Shown here piece by piece: positions 32,725 through 43,164 of a stretch of DNA of 64,000 bases (the stretch's first letter is position 1; every line of letters begins with the position of its first letter). The stretch comes from Laccaria trichodermophora (Eukaryota > Basidiomycota > Agaricomycetes > Agaricales > Hydnangiaceae), in contig JACTVC010000027.1 in NCBI GenBank assembly GCA_018417955.1, positions 806,001 through 870,000 on the forward strand. Reading direction: 5' to 3'. The notes under the pieces were generated by a model, which was given only the letters and a program-made list of their open reading frames with translations, ran no database searches and was not told the DNA's origin. The translations under genes were made by a program, and so were the position numbers.

Positions 32725-34890
32725 ATGCACCGAGCCATAATCCCTACCGCAGCCCGTAATTTCAGCCAAGGACCGTCTAGGACATATCTTACTCTTTCTG
32801 GAATGCCGACAAACCCAAATTTTGGCGTTCGTGGTTTGCCTCAGCCGGCTATCAGAGGTGCTGCGAGGGGACGAGGGCGTTCGAGGCCAGTGACCGCTTC
32901 TGCCACAGGAACGAGGGGATTGGCCACCAATCTTGCTGCATTGCCAAGGGCTGAAATTGTGGATGAGGAAAGGTCTGCGACCCCTACGACTATTGGCCGC
33001 CATTTCTCAGAGAGAAAGTTTGCAGATGCTCCAATTTCCAACCAGTCGAAAGCTGGTTTGAAGCATGAGTAAGCTCGTTCCCCTTCTCAAAAAGGCTTGG
33101 GTATACTAGCTCATGTTTTTTTGTGATCTTAAGGTTTTTATCCGACGTTCAAGGTTCGATTCCCGCCCCGTGTGTCTTCCTCTACTAACAATGTCCTTAG
33201 CCGCTACTTTAGACCTAGCTTTGGCTGGGAAGGATCTCCTGGTACAAGCAAAGACGGGCACAGGTAAGGTTTAATCGACTGCCTTTTGATATGGCACTCA
33301 TTCTTCCCAGGAAAGACCATCGCCTTCCTACTCCCTGCTATTGAGCGTCTCTTGAAAGCCCCTGCAAACACGCGCCGGGGTGTTTCCATCCTCGTGCTAT
33401 CTCCGACCCGCGAACTGGCACTCCAAGTACGTCCTTCCCACCATGCCCGGCCCGATTCTTATCCATTTTCATCAGATCCAACAAGAAGCAGAGACACTTC
33501 TCGCGCACCACACTTTCTCGGTACAACATGCCATTGGGGGTACAAAGTACGTGTCCCCTCCCGTCACACACACGCCCCTCATACCCATTTAACTTTCTCC
33601 AGTCAAACAACCGAATTGAAACGCCTCATCAACTCGCCTTGTGATATCCTCGTTGCCACTCCTGGAAGGCTACTCGACCACCTCAGCTCGTCTTCCCTTC
33701 CAGACCGCCTGTCACAACTCAAGACTATCGTCTATGATGAGGCTGATAGACTGTTAGATCAAGGATTCAAGCCTGCATTGGATGCGATTTCTGGGTTTTT
33801 GCCTCCGAGGCACTCAAGGCAGGCTTTGCTTTTCTCGGCCACCGTTAGCAAGGAAATCAAGGCGGTATGTTAGTCACACTGATTCTTCACATGACACTCA
33901 AGAAGTTCGGTTAGGTCGCCGCTGGTGCTCTTCGTCCTGGCTATTCTTTTGTTTCTACACTCCTGGAGGACGAAACAAACACGCACGAGCATGGTTAGTC
34001 TCCCCTTCTTTGTGCCTTCAGCCTCCCACATACTCTCTTCTAGTCGAACAAACCTACATCATTACTCCGCAAGCCAACTTCATCTCAACAACAGTCTCCA
34101 TCATACAACAAGACATGCTCGCGCATCCCGGTTCTTCAAAATGCATGGTCTTCTTCCCCACAGCCCGTCAAGTCGGCTTTGCTCAGGAACTGCTCTCGCA
34201 ACTGGATGGATTACCCCCAATTTTGGAAATCCACTCGAGGAAGAGTCAGCCTGCACGCATCAAAGCGGCTGATGCTTTCAAGGTAGCGAAGAGTGCAGTG
34301 CTGCTGAGCAGTGATGTCGCCGCAAGGGGCATGGATTTCCCCGGGTAGGTCCTCCCGTTCACCGCCTCATACGTAAACTAAGACACAACAACAGTGTAAC
34401 GCTTGTCCTTCAAGTCGGACTCCCCGCCAACAGTGACCAGTATATTCACCGGCTCGGACGCACAGCCCGCGCGGGCGCTGCAGGGCGGGGCATCCTTGTC
34501 CTCTCCTCTCCCGAGAAATTTTTTCTCGACACCCCAGGGATGCGCGACATCCCACTAACCTCCGCCCCTGTTCCTCCCTCTTCTATCCCGTTGTCCCTGG
34601 AAAACGTGGGGAGGGAGATGAAGGAGCAGGCTTACCGCGCATGGTTGGGGTATTATAATGGATACTCGAAGGCGATGGGGATGACCAAGCAGGAGTTGGT
34701 GGAGGCGGCGTCGGAGTATGCGGTGGAGGCGTTGGGATGGACAAAGGGCGAGCTGCCGCCGAGTTTAGAGCCGAGAGCGGTGGGAAAGATGGGATTGAAA
34801 GGGGTGAAGGGGCTCAATATCCAACGTCGTATCGTGGCACCCAGGAATGTGGAAGGGGGTGAGGGTGGTGCTAGGGGTGGAGGCGCATGA
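32725..34890 (+). CDS. DEAD-box RNA helicase, probably mitochondrial (MSS116-like)
   Basis: Nine exons (32725-33068, 33134-33153, 33201-33263, 33311-33426, 33476-33546, 33603-33864, 33915-33993, 34044-34344, 34395-34890) give 583 aa with every phase correct. Helicase motifs: AKTGTGKT (about 138-145), PTRELALQ (about 174-181), TPGRL, DEAD (about 250-253), SAT, MVFFPTARQ, SSDVAARGMD and HRLGRTAR. The N-terminus MHRAIIPTAARNFSQGPSRT is rich in Arg, Ser and Ala without acids, as in a mitochondrial presequence. The C-terminal extension with RAWLGYYNGY and a Gly/Arg-rich end fits MSS116-type helicases, which help mitochondrial RNA splicing and folding. Exon 2 is only 20 nt. The mitochondrial location and MSS116 assignment are inferences from family and leader. 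Confidence 0.92.
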
Positions 34891-36571
34891 AGAGTTTGCA
34901 TCGCAGATCCTGCTGAAAATATTTAGATTCATGCAGATACCGTCATCTTGGATCGTGATCAAATCATAGAAACACGTCGAGTTGCACACAGATTTGAAGA
35001 GCGTGTTCATAGATCTTTAAGGCAGTTGGACTGCCCGACCGTGGGCCAGCGCTCGCCGTTGACAACTCCGAGTGAGCGCTGATTGTCGAACGGTTTTGGA
35101 ACCATTAGAACATTGAGCAGTCGTGATACTTAGTCCGTTGGATGTACTGGTAAGCCAAAAAGTTAGTCCAGCATAGTTGGGCGCCAAGTTTGAACGGCGT
35201 TACATGTACAACACCTCGAACCTTGAAACGTGGAGGAACGACTGACGTTATGTCTGCGCAATCTCAAGCTAGCGAACTCGTAGAACATTCTCCAGCGCTA
35301 CTTCTGCCTCCTCGTGTTGAGTAGAGAAGCTGTCAGAAGTTGTAAAGAATTTCGAAAACCGCAACATACTTACACTCGCTTCATGTCGAGTCATCATCAA
35401 ATACGACGTAATGTTCCTTCGTTTCTGCTCCAAGAAACACCACCTGGTTAGGAGACGTAGAAAAATCTTCCCGAGGCCCAGTTGAGTCCAACCCATTTCC
35501 GTTTAAAGACAAGCATTCAAGTCAGTGATCGTGCGACCAACGCAAGGTTTTTATTTTAGGGAACGCAGCCCCCAAAAATGATGCAATGGGGCGAAATATA
35601 TAATGCCGTACAGAAAGTTGCTGAAAGCAGGGACATATTGACCTCCGCCAGTCATCGTCTAGAGCTTGTCTGGAACAGATAATTTTTGGAGCGGCAATTC
35701 CAAACTCAGGGTAAAACACGAGTAAGAAGAAACAAGCTACCCCTGTTCGGACTCCGCACGGACATGAGGTTGCAACGGGTCGACATTTGCGTTGGGGAAC
35801 GATGCAAGATGCCAGTGTAAAGGAGCAGCTAGCCAAGGGTGGACTGCGCAGAGCTGCAAAATATATGAGAGGAGATCGAAAACAGGTATGTTAAGCTCAG
35901 TTGCGTCCTCGCCGATTTGACAAATTCCGTAACGGTTAATCGAGAGTGAGGTGCAGGCAGCCCGCTGACTATAATATATATATAACAGATCGATCGGGAT
36001 CGTGGAAAGGGCTGTCAAGCTGTAAATTTAACATACCGAGAGCAACGCTGGGCCGAAAACTCCCTCTCACTACGCTTCGGAGACACAGCGAGGCCATGGA
36101 TACCTGTCACTCCCTCTCTTTAGGTTTATCAAGGATCGCATCCCTTCATTCCCATCGATTGCCTCACCTATGTTTGAGGTCTGGATTCCATCGGTACGTC
36201 CTCGTTTTTCCGTCTCCTTGATGATGAAAATTAGCTGTCTGGAGGTTATGAGGATTGACCACACCTGGAGGTCAGTGTTTGACCCATGCGCAAGAAAGTA
36301 GGTCTACAACCAATAATCCAGGAGCCTAAGTTTCAAGTCTTTAGACCCTTCAAACGCAATGGATCAGCTGCACCAAAAACACGTTGAAACCGGCTGGTGG
36401 CAACATTGAAGGACCACGGCAACATTGTAACGTGCGGTTTTTGACATCACACCTGCCGATTTATCTCACACGTAGTCGTGACCGAAGAACTCGGGTGCGC
36501 ATCCGCACAGTGACTCCCCGACCACATCTTACTTCTCCCCTCTCCCCTCTCTCACACAAGTAATCGTACCT
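34891..36571. other. 1.7-kb intergenic region
   Basis: Minus-strand frames at 35269-35496 and 35737-36018 show no domain and do not join into a convincing gene. A TATATATATA run lies near 35973-35983. Confidence 0.4.
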
Positions 36572-38061
36572 ATGCTCATGGCCGTCGTAGGGGACGCAGC
36601 TACGGGCAGAGTACCAATACGTCATCAAGATATGTCCAAATTGAAAATACGCTCACCTTCCCTCGTGCCCGAATTGTCGAGAAACAGAGCTAACGTCCTT
36701 TATAATAACGAGGACGCTTTTACGTGAGTTCTTGCAGAGTCAATCTGAGTCGAGAAATTAACTGAGAGCTTCCAGCGCCACAGCTCTAGCACAGCACAGA
36801 TCATCGAATAGCAACTACATCCCCATCGACCATCCCTCGAGAAACACACCCACCCTCCAAGGCGACAGCGACTTCACGGAGGCCAGGTACTAGTGATTAA
36901 ATGCATGACCGGATTTTGGAACTAACCATCCCTTCTCCCAGTGTCACCGCTGCGCGAGGGAAGCGCCCCAGAGCCGTGACGAAACATAGGAAGGAAGTCC
37001 TTGAGCGGCCGTTAAAGAGGAGCCGTAACGGTGAGGATGAAGGGTCGCGTAGAAGCGCCAGTCTCAAAAAGGTGACGAGAGGCGCTCGTGGTCCTTATGG
37101 TCCAAGGCCAGCTAAGGAACAGAAAGCTATGGAACGAAAGGCACTGCTCGAAGCTGACCCCTTTGCCTACAAAGTTAGGGTCCACTGGGTCCGTTGTCGA
37201 GGCTGTGATAACGACATTTCACTTGACAAACGGTCCGAGTATTATCCTGGGCTGTGGATTAAGCATAGGAGGAAGTGCAAGGAAATCGCGAAGTTGAGAG
37301 AGAAAGAGAGTGAATCCGTGAAGGTAAGAACACTTCGAGTTGTGGTCGTGGTTTTGACTTGACTGACGTATTGTCATTTCCGTAGGGGGAGCAGACTCAA
37401 CGACCGGACTTCCAATATCCGCCCCTACCCCTCGGAGGTCGGACTCAATTTGAAAACGACGGCGAGCCGTCGTCCAGAAGCTCAACACCAACACTTTCAT
37501 CTCCGCAGGTTAGCGGTTCTGGCAGGATCCTAGCAGATACGTGGAAGAAGCTCGACGACGATGCACACTCCGTTAGATCGAGTTACTCCGAGCCTCGATA
37601 TGATCCGAACCCTGGCGCCCCATCCTCATTCACCGTCGAACGACAATATGAAGGTCGACAAGACACAATTAATTTGGAGGACGAGAGCGAAGACGGAATG
37701 ATCGTCTGTCCACCGCGCCTGGCCAAACTAAGCGGGCGGGCGATTTACGCGCAGTGGCTGAAGAACAGGGCTACGTATCAGCCTAATTGGAGCGAAGAAG
37801 AGAGAGTATACTGGTCATATGCTCCATTTGCTCCAGCTGATCCAGATCGTGAGTGATGTCTCTGCTGTTTGATGTGAGGTGTCCTGATTTCGCCATCCAT
37901 GCATCGCAGAGTCCGCTTCAAAGGGAGCTGCGAACCTGGATTCTAACCGTGTTCATTACCGTTTTTCGAGTCGGTGGGAGCTAGAAACGGGTTTCAGAGA
38001 CGCAAAACATCAGCTGGCGGAACTCACAAAAGGCGGTATAGGTCATGGATCCTATACGTGA
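36572..38061 (+). CDS. Protein with one CxxC/HRxxC zinc module
   Basis: Five exons, 36572-36723, 36776-36886, 36942-37323, 37386-37848 and 37910-38061, total 1,260 nt, 419 aa. A basic region (KRPRAVTKHRKEV, PLKRSR) with nuclear-localisation character leads into ALLEADPFAYKVRVHWVRCR, then CRGCDNDISLDKRSEYYPG and LWIKHRRKC: C-x2-C, a W and an HRxxC end, the same module that occurs four times in the gene at 43165-45659. The rest is low-complexity and acidic, ending with a more structured segment (RAIYAQWLKNRATYQPNWSE). I do not recognise a named domain. The likely role is zinc binding, possibly nucleic-acid or protein contact in the nucleus; this is inference. The exon chain is well supported because five junctions are all in phase. 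Confidence 0.8.
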
Positions 38062-39558
38062 TATCTGTCGATTCAGGAACTTAAGCTACACTGCAAGATA
38101 TGATACTTAATACTTAACGTCATCATGTACTTATACTCTACTAATTCCCGATTCGGGCCATATGATAACGAGGAGGCCCCTACGACATTGGAACCGCGTT
38201 GCTGAAACGTTCCTAGTGTCATACTTCTGGCGAATAATTTATAGAAGATAATGACGCACCATCACATACAAATCGCTGTCGTTTCAATGAGCTGTATTGT
38301 TCGACCACGTCAACCACAGTTCTTACCACAGAGACTGCGTTTCTGAACGACACGAGCACTTGCGTCCGACTCGGTGACAAGCAAATAAACCTGTTGTCGG
38401 CCGTATGTACGTGGAAATGGGATAAAAGTTAATCAAAGTCTCGTCTCATGGCCATTTGGAGCAAGGAGAACGTGCCATCGAATATGAGACGCTATGAAAT
38501 TCTTGAACAAATAATTGAAATGAAAAGAGCGTATCGGCTTGACCGTGCCAAGGAACGGAGCGCAAGAATAACGGATGATAGGACAAAGGCTCTTGCAGAC
38601 GATCTTCATCTCAGTTTGTCGTTTAGTTACAATAAAGCGCGATCACCAGAGGTTGGATTCAAGGGCCTCTCGACGATGACTGTCCAAGCATAGAAACTAC
38701 CTTGAAAATGAAGAGTAACTTCAAGCTTTACGGGATCAGAACGTTTGGTGCAACAAATGGCAAACCGAGGACTTGAGGTTGACTCTAAAGCACGGAGTGC
38801 GCCCAAGCTTTCGTAGGTGGGTTGAGTCAAATCGGCCCATACTGAGGAACCAACCATCGACATACCTCAGAGGAGCTCTCTGTACATCGACCGATAAAAA
38901 CCCAAACGCTTGAAGCTTCCTCAACCAAGGAGTGAATTTATCAAAGTATATCTGAACGCCGTCTGTTATATATCAGTCATAGATTTCAAAAGCGTAACAG
39001 AGTTTGTGGCCAACCATTCGTCAAATACAGCGAGTTAACAGCGAGTTACTTTTGGTGGTCGACCAAAAAATGTTACTGATCCCCTTGCCATCTAATGCAA
39101 GTACCGTCTTGAGGCGATTAACTCAGAACCATGAAATTAAAAGACGCCAGCGAGATCCATGGGCGTCCTGCTGAAGAAACGATAATCTAGAAACCGATGA
39201 TGCTTTCAGTAAGACGCTTCGAGTTGGAACGTAAGGAGGTCACCCTACTACTAGCGCAAGGAAACGCTTTAACGTGAAAGAGAATCACCAAAAATGACTC
39301 TGACAGAAGACAAGTTGATAATAGCGCCAGAGAAGAAGTGAAGCAATTCACAAAAGCAAAGAAGGCAAGGCGCTACGAGTGTGACAGATGTGACGCCTCG
39401 TGGAACCCAAACAATGTAAATGCACGTGATTTGATCAAGCGCATGATCAATTCTGAACCCCTTCCCAAAAATCACAATCTGCCGTATGTGCATCGTGTGT
39501 TCTGCGTGTTCTGGCGCAGCAGACTCCTCTTGAACTCGCACTTTGAACTACTAAAGAC
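38062..39558. other. 1.5-kb intergenic region
   Basis: Open frames at 38448-38693 and 39338-39583 were examined; the second has CDRC but no further module features and overlaps the start of the next gene. No gene called. Confidence 0.4.
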
Positions 39559-40936
39559 ATGCCCCCGTATTTCGAAACCGTGAAAGTAAGTTGTTTCTCA
39601 CTTTGAGGGCACATTTACCATCGGGATCAGTGTAGTCTTTCGCGGACGTGCCTATCGCCGACAAGGGTGTAGAGACGCAATCGTTCCTAAAAGCCTCAGA
39701 TGGTCTTGTTCAGTTGTTTGGTATGTATTTTCTATTACACGTACTCTGAACAACCGAGGACTTAGAGGAACCCCGCCTCCTTGGCGTGCACAATCCCGTT
39801 TTTAGATCTGTTAGGTTCTGGAGTTTTTGGATTCGTGCAGGCAGATATCAGGGGTAATATACAAGTGAGTCTTTTCATTTTTATTGGTGCTTCTCGTGAG
39901 CATCCACACTGACCAGGTACATCTACTTGTTTTTCGCTTCTCTTTCATTTAGGGACTTCGTAGTCGTTATGAAACGGCTCGTGATGCGTCAGGAACGCTG
40001 GAATCCCTTGTAGAACACGAACATCAAGAATGTGCATGCTCCGCAACCCAGATGCAGAAACACGGTACCCCGTGCCTTGTTCGCCTCATTCGGTAGGTTC
40101 TTATCACGCTGAATTGGGTAGCTTTACTCTTTCATTTGGTCTGTCGGTTAAAATTGCTGGATTAGCTATGACATTCCCTTTATTTCAACCTTCTATCCTT
40201 CATTGTGGTTCAATGTGCATGTCTGATTATATTTGGATACCAGGGGACTGGCGTTCACATGCAAGGCGCTGCAGAACATGCAGGCCGATACGTCTTCGGA
40301 ATTATATCCCTGCTTCAAACGTTCGTACGATGAGGTCCTGGGACATCACCATTCCTTCGTCATCCGCTCTATCGTTTCGGTGAGTCAGCGAGCCACTTGA
40401 CTCCACCGCCATCTTTGAGATCTATTTCCTTATCCTTCCATTCTCAATCCCAATTCATTTTCTGGGCCCACTTGCCTGGGTCATTCATTGTGTCGGCGTT
40501 GACAACATTCCGTCAACATCGTTCCACATGGGTGTTCCTTACTCGTCGGTTTTCGTCTTCCTTCTATTAAATTATCATCAAAAGCATTATTCTGCGTATT
40601 TGGTTTTTGCGCACCACATTATGAATCACGACCTTCTGACCGTCGTTCTTCCTTCTTCCGACTTATCATCTCCGAGTCCTCGCGATCCCTTTCCAATTCC
40701 GAGCTCCGAGAACATCATCGCGCTGCTAAAAAATCGATACTGATATCCGGTGGTGTTTTCCCATATAGGTAGCGATCCGCGCCGTCCCACGGCGGTCCGA
40801 TTTTTATCGGAGCATAGCGCAAGGCGGGTCGGTGGAGAAACTTGATGAGGAGCTAGCAAAGTGGCTCGTGGGTTTGGATGGGATTGTGAAACGCATGTGT
40901 ACTTTTTTGGAAAAGGGAGGGTATGGAAAGGTTTGA
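39559..40936 (+). CDS. Glycolipid transfer protein (GLTP family) with altered binding site
   Basis: Six exons (39559-39585, 39636-39720, 39806-39864, 39953-40092, 40244-40379, 40769-40936) give 204 aa, the usual GLTP size. Landmarks are SFADVPIADKGVETQSFLKA, LFDLLGSGVFGFVQADIRGN, TLESLVEHE, LVRLIRGLAFTCKALQNMQ, GHHHSFVIRSIVSVAIRAVP and the C-terminal end YGKV. GLTPs carry glycosphingolipids between membranes; Asp and Asn of DxxxN and a Trp and Lys form the sugar-recognition centre. Asp, Asn and the His are present, but the Lys position after DIRGN is Gly and the Trp of the LLWLxRGL motif is Arg (LVRLIRGL). The last intron (389 nt) is long for this region; its open frame (40528-40743) is not an exon. 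Binding of normal glycolipids is therefore uncertain. Confidence 0.9.
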
Positions 40937-43164
40937 GAGCTCTAAGCTCTTGAATTGTATTGGATGGAACGGAAGTGCGGTTCGGATCCGGATCGTCCTC
41001 CGTGAGCTATAATAGTTGTTGATAGAGACGATACGTGGACTTATTGCCATATCATGATCCTGGCGATGCTGTGCGTGTCGACGATAACGTCCCTTCTGCG
41101 AATCGTTTATCCGACTACTGGTTAAAGAAAGAGAGAGCAGCGTTTTGAATCGATAAATCACATCAACGACTAATTTAGATGACTTCGATGTCTGTGGCTA
41201 GTTTGATGTCAGCTCAGTGATATTTCGACGAATCGGGATCCCCAATTCCACCTCCATCTAACGACTCCGCAGTGCTCAATGTTTAACGTCTTTTTTTTCT
41301 TACTCGGCCGCCATGAGAGGTCTATTTTTTTACTATGAGATCCTCACAGCGCCGATCGACCTTGACAACGTCGGATCCACGCCAACATGACCTTCATATA
41401 CCTGTGGCAGCTGACCCTCACTAGGTTTAAATTGATAGTTCTTACCAGCACGACGGAAAAGCCTGTTACAGCGGAGAATCAAGCCATTAAGCAATGTGGT
41501 ATGGTGCTTTAAGCGTATGTAGTATAACATCATGCCTTCTTTTTCTCCCAATCGGTCGAATTCATCAAGTTGGACTTCAAACGATCATTGACCGGAGGGA
41601 AAAGTCCCGGCGTAAATAAACAACATGTCTACCGCTATCGCGATTCATATCGACGTCGACAGCCCCATAAACGACAGGTTATGATAAATATAACGAGCTA
41701 CTTCATCATGACATGAGCACATGCCATGCGCACCAGCCACCCGGATACGATCCATTGGGTTCATGCGATGTATTCGAAAGGGCTGCGCCTCTGCTACGCC
41801 CTGGCGCAGGCGCCAAGAATAGTTACTCTGAATAGGAAGTAAGTTGGAAGCGCTATTAATAGCAAGCCCTTTTGGGATTGACCAAGGCTTTGTGGCGTGA
41901 GTTTAGAAAGTGTCCTTGATGCTTGGAAGCGTTCGGAGAGGCACACCAGGAACGCGAACACAGGTACTACGATTTGAGCAGACGGGGAGAGGGGTGGGGA
42001 TGGGGATGGGGATGGGAGGGATCCCGCGAAGGTAGGTGTGTGTAAGCATTGGAAGTGAGCCGTTCGGTTTGATTGGATCTGCAGGGTCACGATGAAGATC
42101 AGGGTAGACCCGGAGCACCTGCAACGACGTCAGTGGAATAGGGATCGAGAAAACCGGCGGGAGGTAAGTGATACAGTTTCTTGTTTAGATTTTGGACTAT
42201 CATTGCAAGTAACGCATGGTCAACAATATCCGAGACGCCCAGAAGGCGCTTGCTGCTTGCAAGCTAGAAATGGGAAGATTGGAACTTGAAAAAGAAATTT
42301 TAATCACTCGCAGATAGAAAAATACGGAAGATGGCTTACTGCCAAGACCAGCGGAGTGATTTGATTTGATATAGTGCAAAACTTAGACAAACCTTCTGGA
42401 CTGATCCTCGGGGGTAGGTTTGTGATCGGTTTGCGCTAGGGGCTCGTCAATTACTACGGATGGACGTGGTGGTGGAGGTGATGTCTTGATGTAGTGTGGT
42501 GGTGTTGTTATTTAGAACTGGAAAGAGTGGATTTGGTGACAACGAGGGAGGATTCGTGCTGTCAGTTGGACGGTGTAACAGATGGTTGTCGTCTCAATGC
42601 ACACGAGGACTAGATCGGTGCCATAGATGAATGTAGAAATTAAGTTACTGATCCGACGACATACCTCCTGTTGTCAGAAGCTAGAATTAGGTAATAGGTC
42701 TTCCGGGAACGATCCCAAAGGGTTCTTCCGTCTTCTTTGAGCCGAGGAATGAATTTTTGGAGGACGGTAGGATGTCGGAAGGGGCCTGAAGAGGTAAGAG
42801 GAAAGTTGGGAAGGAGGTAGAGTTTGAGGAATAAATGTAAATGGATGTACATGCATTGGAGACCAGGAGAATTACGCGCAACTGTCCTTCTGAGTGCCAC
42901 TCGATCAACGGCATAGTTTTCGGAGGATATCACGGCATCTGCGGATGAACTCCGAAAAAGAATTTAACATAAAGCGGAGTTTGAAAAACTGGATATGTTT
43001 GAGAAACACCGCCATTTGCATTTTTTTCAAACGTCAAGATATGCTTTGGAACCGAATATGCTTTTCCGCTAAAAGGCGGGCCATCGAGATGTTGTTACAT
43101 ATCCTCCCTTTTTGTCCTCCATGCCTGAGGACACTAGGTCAGTCACATTCCACCCGTTACACTC
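40937..43164. other. 2.2-kb intergenic region
   Basis: Open frames on the minus strand (41333-41551, 41794-42124, 42640-42933) were checked in all frames; none gives a recognisable domain or a consistent exon chain. A GGGGAT tandem lies at about 41995-42015. Confidence 0.4.

Noticed and set aside
33149..33165. tRNA-like B box (GGTTCGATTCC)
   Set aside because: It lies at an exon/intron border of the DEAD-box gene, there is no acceptor stem or A box at the right distance, and the exon is needed for the helicase frame.
39338..39583. Plus-strand frame with CDRC, possible further zinc module
   Set aside because: It lacks the K-W and HRxxC parts of the module, and overlaps the start exon of the GLTP gene.
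40528..40743. 71-codon frame as a separate gene
   Set aside because: It lies wholly within the last GLTP intron and has no domain.
41794..42124. Minus-strand frames suggesting a membrane protein
   Set aside because: The hydrophobic stretch occurs in only one of two overlapping frames and no exon chain forms.
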